DNA from: an uncultured bacterium
Lineage (GTDB): Bacteria; Cyanobacteriota; Vampirovibrionia; Gastranaerophilales; Gastranaerophilaceae
Assembly (NCBI GenBank): GCA_949300485.1
Contig: CASGEL010000006.1
Location: forward strand, 1-64,000
Reading direction: 5' to 3'
Length of the DNA stretch: 64,000 nucleotides
Positions 8,609 to 17,920 of the stretch are shown piece after piece; positions within the stretch are counted from its first letter, which is position 1, and each line of letters begins with the position of its first letter. The position numbers were made by a program, and so were the translations under genes. The notes beneath the pieces are model-generated. The model was given only the letters and a program-made list of their open reading frames with translations. It was not told the origin of the DNA and ran no database searches.

Positions 8609-10243
8609 ATGAAAGTTTCATCAGTAAATGTGCATTCATTGGTATTCAAAAGTAATGATAATAAAGGTGTCCAAAATAATGATTACCTGAATAGAAAAGA
8701 AGAAAGTAATAGAAAGAAAGTACTTTTATATTCTCTAACAGGATTAGCTGTAATTGGTTTGGGTGCAGTATTAATAAATAATGTAAAAAAAGGTAAAGTT
8801 AAACCGGCTATTGATCCTCAAAATCCTGTTCAACCGCCATCTGGCGATGCAGCAGCTTCTTCTGCAATATCAGGATTAACAGACGAAGCTAAAAATATTT
8901 TGGAAAATGTAAGAAGACGTTTAGACCAGAGATACGGTCCTAAAATTGATGATGAATTTATAGATAAGCATATTTTAAATGAAAATAATGCCGAATTAAA
9001 ATATTTGAATAGATGGTATAGAAGTTTAGAAAAGAAATCAGACAAAATTATTGCAAAAGGTGAAGCTTTAAAGGCTCAGATTTCCGAAATTTTTGCTCGT
9101 AGTAGATCTATAGATCCTGAATTAGGTGCAAAAATTGATGCTGATTTTGCATCAAGAGTAATGGATCCAAAAGAAAGAGCATCAATGACGGATTTTTATA
9201 CAAAAATGGCAGAAGATGCTGAAGAGAAAGCTAAATTACTTGCAGCAAAACAAGCTAAAAAAGAAGCTATGCTAAAATTAAAAGCAGAAAATCCTCAAGA
9301 GTATGCAAGATTGAAAAAAGAAAGAATAAATGCTGAAAAAGAAACCAAAAGAGCTCAAAAAGCTGAGATTATTTCTAAGAATACAAAAGAAATTGAGCTA
9401 TCTGACGGAACAAAAGGTATAGAAGTAACAATACCGACAAAAGCAGGAATTCTTCGCAGAGTAACTACAGAAGACGGTACTCTAATCCGCGAAATTCGTC
9501 AAGACGGTTTAATATCTGTACATTCAATATATAATAAAGATTCAAAATTCGTCTATATTGTAGATAAAGATAGAGATGTGCATGTTTCAAAGGTTTATGA
9601 TAAGCGCTCTAACGGAGAATATGCTCTTATTTCAAGAGAAGTTGTGGATTTCGAAAAGAAACTTACAAAAACAGTAGAAAGATTAAGTGACGGAAACACA
9701 AAAATAACTAAAGAAAACGCATATTCTAAAAAAGTTATAATTATGGATAAAAAGGGTAATATTATTTTTCAAGATGAAATTGGCTCTTCAGGTGCACCAA
9801 AACCTCCAGAAGTAAAGGTTTTAGTTCTTGCGGATTGGTATATGAATTATCAAAAATTATGTAAAAAATATGATGTTACTCCTCGTGCTTGTGGACCTGG
9901 GGGCGCTTGGGATCATTATTATGAACTATGTTTAAAAGAAAATGATGCGGAAGCCTATGCCAGTTATTTAAGACGCAGAGCACATCAAGCCGGATATAAT
10001 GAAAAAGCTAAATTAGCTGAGTTTTTAGATAAATTAGAAGCTGGAAATTTAGATGTGAAAAATTTAACCGAAGATGATATTGAATTTTTAAAATACTATG
10101 TATCAATCAATAGCGAAAATTCAAACTCTGCTTTAAATATAAAGATAGCGAAGCTAATAGAAGATTTTCAAGCTTACCAGAAAGAACTTGCTCGGAAGAC
10201 TCAACAAACTTTGCAAAGTCAGGGGATTTTGTTAAATGCATAA
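8609..10243 (+). CDS. Unknown membrane-anchored protein with coiled coil and beta-repeat region
   Basis: 544 residues, not recognised as a family. The N-terminus carries VFKSND near residues 12-17, resembling a motif seen in other accessory proteins here. One hydrophobic helix lies at about 38-58, preceded by RKK, so the bulk is likely outside the cytoplasm. Residues about 90-260 are charged and helical with Lys/Ala/Glu-rich stretches. Residues about 265-400 hold short beta-rich units, each with a DG or DK turn, reminiscent of YD/RHS-like repeats. The C-terminus is helical. It overlaps the next gene by eight bases, so translation is probably coupled to the ADP-ribosyltransferase-like gene. 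It may be a partner, carrier or scaffold for it; that is inference. Confidence 0.55.
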   Translation: MKVSSVNVHSLVFKSNDNKGVQNNDYLNRKEESNRKKVLLYSLTGLAVIGLGAVLINNVKKGKVKPAIDPQNPVQPPSGDAAASSAISGLTDEAKNILENVRRRLDQRYGPKIDDEFIDKHILNENNAELKYLNRWYRSLEKKSDKIIAKGEALKAQISEIFARSRSIDPELGAKIDADFASRVMDPKERASMTDFYTKMAEDAEEKAKLLAAKQAKKEAMLKLKAENPQEYARLKKERINAEKETKRAQKAEIISKNTKEIELSDGTKGIEVTIPTKAGILRRVTTEDGTLIREIRQDGLISVHSIYNKDSKFVYIVDKDRDVHVSKVYDKRSNGEYALISREVVDFEKKLTKTVERLSDGNTKITKENAYSKKVIIMDKKGNIIFQDEIGSSGAPKPPEVKVLVLADWYMNYQKLCKKYDVTPRACGPGGAWDHYYELCLKENDAEAYASYLRRRAHQAGYNEKAKLAEFLDKLEAGNLDVKNLTEDDIEFLKYYVSINSENSNSALNIKIAKLIEDFQAYQKELARKTQQTLQSQGILLNA

Positions 10244-10985
10244 TTTATATATTTCGCCGATAACTTTTAATAATAAATATGTTCAGTCAGGCATTCAGCA
10301 GAAAAATCCAGCTTCTGAGCAGTTTAAAGATGATTCTCAAAGAATTACAAATACTTTAAATTGTATGGGTGCAGTATCTTTTGCTTCATTGTATCCCAAA
10401 ATAAATCATCAGACTTCTTTTATACAAAAATCTTTGGAAAATCTTATGTCATCTGAAATTCCTGTAGATTTTGATGATTATAAATATTTGTTGTGTAATC
10501 CTGAGGGTTTTTATAAAAATTACGGCTTAGATATTAACAGATTTTTGAGATCCGGCACGTTTAAACCTTTACCACGTATATATGAGGATATGCCTGAATC
10601 GATAAAAAATTATGTAGCAGCTCAGATAATTGAGCAGAAAAATTTGAACCGTACAATTTATGAAAGTATTGATATCTTGGATAAGGAGATAAATTCAATA
10701 ACTTCTGAACCTATGAAAGTTTTTCGAGATGCTCCGAGAGACTGGATGTATACACAGAAAGACGGATACCTTACAGATAAAGCTTTTTGTTCAGTGTCAG
10801 TAGAAAAAGGTGCCTCTGCTGAAGGGATGATTAATAACGGTGCAAATAATTTCACTTATGAAATCTATCTTCCTGAAAATACTAAATTTTGGGATTTGAG
10901 GGATTCAATGGAAAAAGAGATGGTATTAGCTCGTAATAGCAAATTTAAAGTTATAGAGCCAGGAGTATTACAGTTGGAATTATAA
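10236..10985 (+). CDS. Putative ADP-ribosyltransferase (ExoS/VIP2-type R-S-E)
   Basis: 249 residues. The last third has the ordered motifs of arginine-type ADP-ribosyltransferase toxins. These are an Arg in VFRDAPRDW (R164), a strand with FCSVSV (S186-V-S188, where the family has S-T-S), and a C-terminal MEKEMVLARNSKFKVI with E226-K-E228 as the E-x-E pair. The spacings (22 and about 40 residues) fit the ExoS-like branch as I remember it. The N-terminal half is unknown, with no signal peptide but the short motif PITFNNKY. This would transfer ADP-ribose from NAD to a target protein or small molecule. It is coupled by an eight-base overlap to the gene upstream. Activity and target are unproven; a host-directed or competitor-directed effector is a reasonable guess. 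Confidence 0.65.
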   Translation: MHNLYISPITFNNKYVQSGIQQKNPASEQFKDDSQRITNTLNCMGAVSFASLYPKINHQTSFIQKSLENLMSSEIPVDFDDYKYLLCNPEGFYKNYGLDINRFLRSGTFKPLPRIYEDMPESIKNYVAAQIIEQKNLNRTIYESIDILDKEINSITSEPMKVFRDAPRDWMYTQKDGYLTDKAFCSVSVEKGASAEGMINNGANNFTYEIYLPENTKFWDLRDSMEKEMVLARNSKFKVIEPGVLQLEL

Positions 10986-12104
10986 AATTAGATTTCCGTT
11001 TTCTATTTTGTAAATTTGTACATCTTTTAAAAATTCATCTTCGAATAAAATTGTATCAACAGATGTAATTATTGTTTGTGTGTTTGCATTTATTGATTTT
11101 AACAGAAAATTTTGCCTGATATCATCAAGTTCTGCCAAAACGTCATCAAGCAACAGTATAGGTTCATCTCCTGTTTTATCTGTAATAATATCAAGTTCTG
11201 ATAGTTTAAGAGCTAAAACGATTGTTCTTTGCTGTCCTTGAGAGGCATATTTTGTTGCTTCCTGATTATTTATATAAAAAATAATATCATCTCTATGCGG
11301 TCCAATGCAGGCTTGGCATCTTCTTTCTTCTTCTATTTTCCTTTCTTCAAGAGAATTGAGAAAGCTCCATTGTATATCTTCTATTTTTTCAATTTCGGAC
11401 TCGTTTGAGTTTTGAATATTAAATGAGCAATCGTAATTTATTGAGAGCTTTTCGGTTTCGCTGATTGTTCTATGTTTTATTTGTGCAATTTTTTCTATTT
11501 CTTTTATGAATTTTTTGCGGATGTATATGATATTACTGCCGGTTATCGATAGTTGTTCATTATAAACATCCAGCAGAGCATCATTTATAATTCCCTTTTT
11601 AGCGCATTCTTTTAAAAAATTATTTTTTTGTACTCTTATTTTTTCATATTTAGAAAGTCTGTCATCATAAGCCGGATAAATTTGAGATATTGCACGATCA
11701 AGCCAATCTCTTCTGTCTTGAGGTGTTCCCCTTAGTAATAAAAGATCATTTGATGAAAAAAGAACAGTTTTCAAAACTGATTTAAAATCTTTTGGCATTG
11801 ATTTTACATTATTAATTTTCAATTCTCTTTTTTTTTCATTGTTGTATAGAACTGATAAGCTTATGTCGGTATCCGCTTTAATGATATCTGCTTCAATTTT
11901 GAAGTATTCACCGTCAAAATTAATCAATTCTATATTATTTGAAGTTCGTGGTGTTTTTAAAGATGATAATAGATATATGCTTTCAAGGATATTTGTTTTT
12001 CCTTGAGCATTTTTTCCGATTATTAATATTTTTGATTGATTGAAATTCAGATCTATGTTTTTACAGTTTCTGTAATTTGTCAGCTTCAGATTGGTCAGTT
12101 TCAT
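10980..12104 (-). CDS. recF: DNA replication and repair protein RecF
   Basis: 374 residues from the chosen start. RecF is an SMC-like ATPase that loads RecA at gaps and stalled forks. Walker A is GKNAQGKT at 30-37, after the typical LTNYRN motif. The DWLDRAISQIYPAY segment, the ABC-type signature (ASQGQQRTIVLALKLSE) and Walker B (PILLLDDVLAELD) follow in order. The longer reading frame (to 12179) is rejected because the extension is not RecF-like and a TATAAT lies six bases before the ATG at 12104, so the mRNA is probably leaderless. The gene is convergent with the ADP-ribosyltransferase gene and overlaps it by six bases. Confidence 0.95.
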   Translation of the reverse strand: MKLTNLKLTNYRNCKNIDLNFNQSKILIIGKNAQGKTNILESIYLLSSLKTPRTSNNIELINFDGEYFKIEADIIKADTDISLSVLYNNEKKRELKINNVKSMPKDFKSVLKTVLFSSNDLLLLRGTPQDRRDWLDRAISQIYPAYDDRLSKYEKIRVQKNNFLKECAKKGIINDALLDVYNEQLSITGSNIIYIRKKFIKEIEKIAQIKHRTISETEKLSINYDCSFNIQNSNESEIEKIEDIQWSFLNSLEERKIEEERRCQACIGPHRDDIIFYINNQEATKYASQGQQRTIVLALKLSELDIITDKTGDEPILLLDDVLAELDDIRQNFLLKSINANTQTIITSVDTILFEDEFLKDVQIYKIENGNLIL

Positions 12105-12110
12105 AGCTAA

Positions 12111-12116
12111 ATTATA
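12111..12116 (-). promoter_or_regulatory. -10 box of recF (leaderless)
   Basis: On the minus strand TATAAT is followed by six bases and then the recF ATG. No Shine-Dalgarno fits between them, so transcription should start at the initiation codon. Confidence 0.6.
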
Positions 12117-12144
12117 CTTCAAACATATGATTTTTATTGCAAAG

Positions 12145-12173
12145 TAGACTTTAGTTAAAAATTTGTGTATAAT
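12145..12173 (+). promoter_or_regulatory. Promoter of the 12213-pilT unit
   Basis: TAGACT (-35-like) is followed by 17 bases and TATAAT. The predicted start near 12180 gives a 33-base leader with AAGAAGGG before the ATG at 12213. It is divergent from the recF promoter about 30 bases away. Confidence 0.65.
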
Positions 12174-12212
12174 AAACATATCGTATGTATTATAAGAAGG
12201 GTTAGTATTGTT

Positions 12213-12464
12213 ATGTTACCAGTTATATCAGAAGATATTGCAACAACTGCATTTAATGAAATATTTGAAGATATGCCGGCTTGGCGTAAAAAAATGATAC
12301 ATTATATTAAAGAAGAAAATCCGGAGGTTAATACTGCGATTATCGAAGCGGCGAATAAAACAAATCTTGATCCTAAAGCGGTTGCTCTAGGTGCGTATAT
12401 GACATATTTACTGCTTGAGATGGCTCAAAAAGAAAATGATGCACTTATGAATTATACAGAATAG
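12213..12464 (+). CDS. Small helical protein upstream of pilT
   Basis: About 83 residues beginning MLPVISEDIATTAFNE; not recognised. It looks fully helical and soluble, with acidic and Met/Ala-rich C-terminal helices. An in-frame ATG at 12165 is rejected because it lies inside the promoter, while the ATG at 12213 has an AAGAAGGG upstream. It ends 19 bases before pilT and shares its promoter, so a role in pilus retraction or regulation is plausible by context only. Confidence 0.7.
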   Translation: MLPVISEDIATTAFNEIFEDMPAWRKKMIHYIKEENPEVNTAIIEAANKTNLDPKAVALGAYMTYLLLEMAQKENDALMNYTE

Positions 12465-12483
12465 AAAAAGGTGGTTATAGATT

Positions 12484-13551
12484 ATGATTATTGAAGATTT
12501 ATTGAGAGAATTAGTTGAAAAAGGCGGATCTGACTTACATATTTCAAATAAGCTTCCGCCAATTGCCCGTATCGATGGTAAATTGGTAAGATTAGATTAT
12601 GATCCACTGACTCCAGAAGGAGTAGAAGCTTTGTTATTCCCAATGATGTCAAATGAACAACGTCGTCATCTTGAACAAGAGTGGGAATTGGACTTTTCAT
12701 ACGGTGTCGAAGATATAGGTCGTTTTCGTGTGAACTTTTATAAAGATAAAGGATGTTATGCAGCTGCATTCAGAACGATTGCTACTAAAGCTCCTACCTT
12801 GGAAGATATGGGTATGCCTCCTATAGTTACAACTATTGCAGAAAAACCTCGTGGTTTGGTACTTGTTACCGGGCCTACAGGTTCAGGTAAATCAACAACT
12901 TTGGCTGCAATGATTGACTATATTAATAGAACAAGAGCGGAACATATTTTGACCATTGAGGATCCGGTCGAATTTGTTCACACATCAAAGGTTAGTATTA
13001 TTCACCAGCGTGAATTAGGTATGGATACACGATCTTTTGCTAATGCTTTGAAATCCGCACTTCGTGAAGACCCTGATATTATTCTGGTAGGTGAGATGCG
13101 TGACCATGAAACTATTGCATTAGCCTTAACAGCTGCCGAAACAGGTCACTTAGTTTTTGGTACACTTCACACCTCATCAGCTTCTCAAACTATTGACCGT
13201 ATTATCGACGTATTCCCGGAAGGGCAGCAACAACAAATTCGTGTACAGTTGGCTAACTCTTTAGTTGCTGTATTTGCACAAACTCTGCTTCCAAAACGAG
13301 AACCTGATGGATCAAGAAAAGGTCGTGTTATGGCTCAGGAAATTATGGTTGTTACGCCTGCTGTTGCTAACCTTATTCGTGAAGCAAAAGCTGCACAAAT
13401 TTATTCAACTATTCAGACAAGTTCTGGTGCTGGTATGCAAACACTTGAATCTGCTCTTGCTGAATTGTATAAAAAAGGTTTGGTTACTATAGAAGATGCT
13501 TTATCAAAATCTTCTAAACCAGCAGAATTAAAACGTTTAATTCAAGGATAA
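12484..13551 (+). CDS. pilT: Type IV pilus retraction ATPase PilT
   Basis: 355 residues, normal for PilT, the hexameric ATPase that drives pilus retraction and twitching at the inner membrane. The N-terminal PAS-like domain starts with the typical GGSDLHISNKLPP. Walker A is GPTGSGKST at about 130-138. The Asp box (TIEDPVEFVH), Walker B (PDIILVGEMRD), the His box (GHLVFGTLHTSSA) and the FPEGQQQQIRVQLANSL stretch follow. The prepilin peptidase at 2868 would process the matching pilins. The assembly ATPase PilB and the platform protein PilC are not in the window. Confidence 0.96.
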   Translation: MIIEDLLRELVEKGGSDLHISNKLPPIARIDGKLVRLDYDPLTPEGVEALLFPMMSNEQRRHLEQEWELDFSYGVEDIGRFRVNFYKDKGCYAAAFRTIATKAPTLEDMGMPPIVTTIAEKPRGLVLVTGPTGSGKSTTLAAMIDYINRTRAEHILTIEDPVEFVHTSKVSIIHQRELGMDTRSFANALKSALREDPDIILVGEMRDHETIALALTAAETGHLVFGTLHTSSASQTIDRIIDVFPEGQQQQIRVQLANSLVAVFAQTLLPKREPDGSRKGRVMAQEIMVVTPAVANLIREAKAAQIYSTIQTSSGAGMQTLESALAELYKKGLVTIEDALSKSSKPAELKRLIQG

Positions 13552-13574
13552 TACTTTGTATGGAGGTTTAGTCT

Positions 13575-14339
13575 ATGGCATCTATAGTTGATGCATTCAA
13601 TGAAGCGCTTAGTGAAAATTTAGCTATTGCTAAAATTGCATTATATGCTGTTCCTGTCTATATTGTTGTTCATTTATTTATTGTGGGCAGAATGAGTGAG
13701 TTTTATTGTTTCGCAACTATAGTTGGAATATTATTACTCGGGTTGCTTACTCAGGGAATTAATAATGTCAGGACCAATCAACGAGAAATTCTTACATTTA
13801 ATTTGTTGAAGCTTGTTAAGGCTATAGGTAAGTCTTTTATTGTTGTTGTACCTCAGTTGTTAATATTTGGGACTATAGGCAGTTTAATAGTAAAGAATGT
13901 TACAATTCCTATTGATCTGCCTCATGTTCCTTTAATTTTTCAAATTATTGTTTGGTCAATACTATTTTCTATTGTTTTAACATCGTATTTATCTTTTGCA
14001 AAATATTTAAAAATTTTACAGGGTTTTAATTATATTACTATTTTTGAATCTTGTATTGATGTTTTTATTGGTTTTCTGTTTTTTATTCCACAACTTCTTC
14101 TTGCTAATGTCGTATTAATTGGACCTATTGCTTATTTATTTTCTTATTTTAAAGTTCCATTTACTCACTGGGGCTTTTTGGCATATTGTTCGGCTGTTAT
14201 TATAGTCAATATATCTATCTTATCCAATTATATGGCACAAACAGCTTATGAACATATAAAAGGCAGTAATGAAGAATATGATGAGAATGTTCAAATAAAT
14301 CTGATTGACGATTCTGCAGAAAGATTAAACGGCCGTTAA
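13575..14339 (+). CDS. Polytopic membrane protein following pilT
   Basis: 254 residues with about six hydrophobic helices and a short charged C-terminal tail ([18 protein letters not shown]). No family is recognised. It follows pilT by 23 bases with a GGAGG before the ATG, so it belongs to the same transcript. It has the same general build as the 296-residue protein at 16531. It overlaps the 3' end of the convergent uvrB gene by four bases. Function unknown. Confidence 0.7.
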   Translation: MASIVDAFNEALSENLAIAKIALYAVPVYIVVHLFIVGRMSEFYCFATIVGILLLGLLTQGINNVRTNQREILTFNLLKLVKAIGKSFIVVVPQLLIFGTIGSLIVKNVTIPIDLPHVPLIFQIIVWSILFSIVLTSYLSFAKYLKILQGFNYITIFESCIDVFIGFLFFIPQLLLANVVLIGPIAYLFSYFKVPFTHWGFLAYCSAVIIVNISILSNYMAQTAYEHIKGSNEEYDENVQINLIDDSAERLNGR

Positions 14340-16324
14340 TCTTTCATTTCTCTTAATTTTTTTAGTTGATCTCTTATTTGTGCAGCTCTTTCAAAATCAA
14401 GAATTTTGGCGGCTTTGTGCATATCTTTCTCAAGTTTATCTATAAGTTTTGGTAAGTCCTTTTTCTCTATTCCTAAGTCAACCATTTCTTCAGCAACTAT
14501 GTCTTCAAGGTCTCTATAGCTTGCAACTAGTGATAGTAAATTGTTTTCGATAGGTTTTTTAATTGTTTGAGGAATTATGCCGTATTTTTGATTGTAATCT
14601 ATTTGAAGTTTACGTCTTCTTTCGGTTTCTTTTATTGCTCTATCCATGGAGTCAGTTATTTTGTCAGCATACATAATTACTTCTCCACAGGCATTTCTCG
14701 CTGCTCGTCCTATTGTTTGGATAAGACTTGTGTCAGATCTTAAGAAGCCTTCTTTGTCTGCATCCATAATTGCAACAAGTGAAACTTCAGGTATATCGAG
14801 TCCTTCTCTTAATAAATTAACCCCAATAAGTACATCAAATTCTCCAAGTCTTAGATCTCTAAGTATTTCAACTCTTTCTATTGATTTTATTTCGCTGTGT
14901 AGATATCTTACTCGTATGCCTTCTTGGATAAAGAAGTCTGTTAAGTCTTCAGCCATTCTTTTGGTTAGTGTTGTTATAAGTATTCGTTCATCTTTTTCTG
15001 CACGTTTTTTTATCTCAGATTTTAAATCTTGAATTTGTGTTTCTATAGGTCGTACAGACACCTTAGGATCCAATAGTCCTGTAGGTCTTATTATCTGTTC
15101 CACTATTTGTTCTGATGTTTGTCGTTCAAATTCGGAAGGAGTTGCTGATATATAAATTTTTTGTCCTACTTTTTTGTAAAATTCATCATTTGTTAAAGGT
15201 CGGTTATCTTTAGCACAAGGTAGTCTAAATCCATAGTCTACAAGAACTTTTTTTCTTGCAGAGTCTCCATGGTACATACCTTTTATTTGAGGTAATGTGA
15301 CATGAGATTCATCAACTACAGTTAGGAAATCTTTTGGAAAGTAATCTAACAAGGTTGCAGGAGCCGAGCCAGGAGGTCTTCTTTCAATTATTCTTGAATA
15401 GTTTTCTATTCCGGTGCAGTATCCCATTTCTTTTATCATTTCTATATCATATTTAACTCTTTGTTCAAGGCGTTGAGCCTCAATAAGTTTATTTTCATTG
15501 TTTAATTCAAAGAGTCTTTGTTGAAGTTCTTGGCGGATCATATCAATTGTTTCATCTACATTATCATCATCTGATAAGTAGTGTACAGCAGGATATATAA
15601 CAACAGATGACGGTGTTTCAATAATTTCTCCAGTAACATTATCAATCCTGACAATTTTTTCAACTTCATCTCCAAAGAAATAAAATCTTGTAATAATTTT
15701 TTCATAAGCAGGCATAATTTCAACAATATCGCCTCTGGCTCTAAATGTTGAGCATTTTAATTCAAGATCATTTCTTTCATATCTTACGTTTACAAAATGT
15801 TTTAATAAATCATCACGATTTATTTCATCTCCGGTTTTGATTTCTATAGAGCCTTTAAAGTAATTTTCGGGCAGTCCTAAGCCGTATATACAGCTGACTG
15901 AGGAGATAACAATGACATCATCTCTTTCATACAGACTTCTTGTAGTATTGTGTCTGAGTCTGTCTATTTCTTCGTTTATGGATGAAGATTTTTCAATGTA
16001 GGTGTCAGTCCTTGGAATATAAGCTTCAGGCTGATAATAATCGTAGTAACTGATAAAATATTCAACCGCATTATCCGGAAAAAGTTCTTTGAATTCGTTG
16101 TATAGCTGTGCGGCAAGTGTTTTATTGTGCGCAATTATAAGTGTTGGTTTTTGTACTTGTTCTATCACATTGGCAATAGTAAAGGTCTTTCCTGAACCCG
16201 TTATACCTAGTAATGTTTGGGTATCATCTCCGTTTTTTATCCCTTCTACAAGCTGTTTAATTGCTTTTGGCTGATCTCCGGCCGGTTTATATTTTGAACT
16301 TATTTTAAATTCCCTGTGTTCCAT
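14336..16324 (-). CDS. uvrB: UvrABC excinuclease subunit B
   Basis: 662 residues, normal for UvrB, the DNA-damage verification helicase of nucleotide excision repair. Walker A is GITGSGKT at 40-47. The beta-hairpin and [12 protein letters not shown] region, the DESH box ([11 protein letters not shown]), helicase motifs near [28 protein letters not shown], and the C-terminal UVR domain for UvrC binding ([16 protein letters not shown]) are all present. No Shine-Dalgarno precedes the ATG; a TAAAAT box sits seven bases upstream, so the mRNA may be leaderless. UvrA and UvrC are not nearby. Confidence 0.98.
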   Translation of the reverse strand: MEHREFKISSKYKPAGDQPKAIKQLVEGIKNGDDTQTLLGITGSGKTFTIANVIEQVQKPTLIIAHNKTLAAQLYNEFKELFPDNAVEYFISYYDYYQPEAYIPRTDTYIEKSSSINEEIDRLRHNTTRSLYERDDVIVISSVSCIYGLGLPENYFKGSIEIKTGDEINRDDLLKHFVNVRYERNDLELKCSTFRARGDIVEIMPAYEKIITRFYFFGDEVEKIVRIDNVTGEIIETPSSVVIYPAVHYLSDDDNVDETIDMIRQELQQRLFELNNENKLIEAQRLEQRVKYDIEMIKEMGYCTGIENYSRIIERRPPGSAPATLLDYFPKDFLTVVDESHVTLPQIKGMYHGDSARKKVLVDYGFRLPCAKDNRPLTNDEFYKKVGQKIYISATPSEFERQTSEQIVEQIIRPTGLLDPKVSVRPIETQIQDLKSEIKKRAEKDERILITTLTKRMAEDLTDFFIQEGIRVRYLHSEIKSIERVEILRDLRLGEFDVLIGVNLLREGLDIPEVSLVAIMDADKEGFLRSDTSLIQTIGRAARNACGEVIMYADKITDSMDRAIKETERRRKLQIDYNQKYGIIPQTIKKPIENNLLSLVASYRDLEDIVAEEMVDLGIEKKDLPKLIDKLEKDMHKAAKILDFERAAQIRDQLKKLREMKD

Positions 16325-16331
16325 ATTTTAT

Positions 16332-16337
16332 ATTTTA
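16332..16337 (-). promoter_or_regulatory. -10 box of uvrB (leaderless)
   Basis: On the minus strand TAAAAT lies seven bases before the uvrB ATG, with no ribosome-binding site between. Confidence 0.45.
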
Positions 16338-16412
16338 GTACAAAATAGTTTTTGTTGTAACTTTTTGTAAATCAAGTTTGGGGTTGTCTAAAGATTTTTT
16401 TTAGTTATCCGA

Positions 16413-16418
16413 TATAAT
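16413..16418 (+). promoter_or_regulatory. -10 box of the 16438-16531 unit
   Basis: A perfect TATAAT with a GCGAGG ribosome-binding site shortly downstream; the -35 region is poor. Confidence 0.5.
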
Positions 16419-16437
16419 GAGTAGCGAGGTAGTTATT

Positions 16438-16512
16438 ATGAAAATTTTTGCTTATTTTATGTATGTATTAACTTTTCCAAAATTTGTAAGAGAGTACATT
16501 TATATAGATTAA
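16438..16512 (+). CDS. Short hydrophobic peptide (24 aa), possible leader peptide
   Basis: A short reading frame of 24 codons, rich in Phe, Tyr, Val and Leu (starts MKIFAYFMYV, ends EYIYID). It is preceded by GAGG eight bases upstream and by a TATAAT box at 16413. It ends 18 bases before the next gene, which has its own AGAAAGG site. It may be a translated leader that tunes the membrane protein downstream, or a small membrane peptide. I see no run of a single amino acid that would suggest classical attenuation. Confidence 0.45.
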   Translation: MKIFAYFMYVLTFPKFVREYIYID

Positions 16513-16530
16513 TATTAGAAAGGTTGTGTT

Positions 16531-17421
16531 ATGGAAAAAATATTGCAGACTTTTAAGTCACTGTATGCAGGTGAGAATAAAAGACATTTTTATTTCGTCT
16601 TATTATTATTGCTGCCTGCTTTAGCCGGTGCGTTTTTAAGTTGTATTGATAAAGATGCTCCTGCTTTGATATTTGCAAAATTGTTGCTTTGTGCAGTTGT
16701 TTTGGGTATTTTATCAATAATTCCTTTAATATTTTTAACGGGTTTTAATCTTGATTTTTTTAAATCTAGATTAGAATGTGCTAATGGTTTGCCAATAATT
16801 AACTGGACAACTTTTACGAAGGCGGTAAAGGCTATTCCTTTATATCTTGTTTGGGGTCTTTATTATTCAATTTTTACATTGATTCTTTTTAGTATTCCTG
16901 TTTCTCTTTTCATTTATGGATTGAGTATCGTAAAGGAACATCTGATTGTTTTTATTCTTTTAGTTATGCTCTGTGCATTATTGTGTTGTGCTTTCGCTTT
17001 GGTATCATATATCATTTCACCTTTTATAAGCTATATTTTTATTAGATTTAGTCAAGATTGTGAATATAATGCAGCTTTGTTTAATCCGCTGACTGTAATT
17101 TCAGATATGAAAAAAGTTTTTAAAGAAACTGTAATTGTCCTGTTTAAGTATATTCTTGTAAATATGGTGTTGAATACTGTAGCATCAATTATTACAAGTA
17201 TTCCTGGTATGCTTGTTGCACTTTATGTTGCAGTGTTGGCAATTATATCTTCCGGTGGGAATATATATACACCGTTAAATTTATCTATACTTATAGGTTG
17301 TTCATGGCTTGCTGTAATTATTCAAGTGTATGTTATTTCTATGGCGGGTTTTGCAATGGCCGATAACCTTGTTGAAGTGTATAGAACCGGAATAGAAACT
17401 TCAGAATGTAATAATGTTTAG
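16531..17421 (+). CDS. Polytopic membrane protein (DUF4013-like)
   Basis: 296 residues with about six to seven hydrophobic helices separated by short loops. The general build, with paired long helices and FSQD near the middle, resembles DUF4013/glycerophosphoryl-type membrane proteins of unknown role, but I do not recognise a diagnostic motif. A good AGAAAGG precedes the ATG. It is preceded by a 24-codon reading frame on the same transcript and followed by a strong terminator. It is similar in size and style to the protein at 13575. Function unknown. Confidence 0.65.
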   Translation: MEKILQTFKSLYAGENKRHFYFVLLLLLPALAGAFLSCIDKDAPALIFAKLLLCAVVLGILSIIPLIFLTGFNLDFFKSRLECANGLPIINWTTFTKAVKAIPLYLVWGLYYSIFTLILFSIPVSLFIYGLSIVKEHLIVFILLVMLCALLCCAFALVSYIISPFISYIFIRFSQDCEYNAALFNPLTVISDMKKVFKETVIVLFKYILVNMVLNTVASIITSIPGMLVALYVAVLAIISSGGNIYTPLNLSILIGCSWLAVIIQVYVISMAGFAMADNLVEVYRTGIETSECNNV

Positions 17422-17439
17422 TCTTTAACAAATAAAAAA

Positions 17440-17469
17440 ACACCGGAATTATTTGTTCCGGTGTTTTTT
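17440..17469. terminator. Bidirectional terminator
   Basis: ACACCGGAA / TTCCGGTGT with a seven-base loop, A-tract on the left and T-tract on the right. It lies between convergent genes and can serve both. Confidence 0.9.
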
Positions 17470-17473
17470 TATG

Positions 17474-17908
17474 TTATCTATTATTTGCAAGAGTTAATAT
17501 ATTTTGTATAAATTCATCTTTTTCTTGTATATTTAATGTTATTTCTTCTGTTTGAAGTTTTTTATCTATATATGTTTGTATCATTTTTTCTTGTCTTTGA
17601 ACTGAATATTCTGTCCAGTACGGTATTTTTCGAATTTTACTGATTATACGAGTTTCTATATTTTCAAGCAAATCTGAATAAATAGGATTTTGGTCTTCTT
17701 TTTGTAAATTTGTTTTTTCTTCAATATACAAATTATTAACCGGTTTAACTTCTTTATCTAAAGATTGTACTTTTTTTGAGTCAAGTTCTATTGGTTTTGA
17801 AATAAATTTAATCCCTGAATTTTCCAGTATATTTTCTTCGGTTGATATGTTTTTTGTAAATATATCTTTTGTTTCCAGCTTTTCTTTAAATCTTTCTGAT
17901 AGTCCCAT
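17474..17908 (-). CDS. Charged helical protein next to the CpaE-like ATPase
   Basis: 144 residues, rich in Lys, Glu, Ile and Asn. No signal peptide or membrane helix. The N-terminus (MGLSERFKEKLETKDIF) and the long C-terminal part from about residue 75 look helical, with possible coiled coil. Not recognised. It starts 12 bases after the stop of the MinD/CpaE-like gene with an AGGGAG site, so the two are cotranscribed. A partner or adaptor for that ATPase is the natural guess. Confidence 0.6.
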   Translation of the reverse strand: MGLSERFKEKLETKDIFTKNISTEENILENSGIKFISKPIELDSKKVQSLDKEVKPVNNLYIEEKTNLQKEDQNPIYSDLLENIETRIISKIRKIPYWTEYSVQRQEKMIQTYIDKKLQTEEITLNIQEKDEFIQNILTLANNR

Positions 17909-17920
17909 TTATTCTCCCTA

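Noticed and set aside
12488-12769. 93-codon frame on the minus strand inside pilT
   Set aside because: It is fully contained in the strongly supported pilT frame and has no plausible protein features; many similar shadows occur opposite dnaA, uvrB, accD, flhA and fliF.
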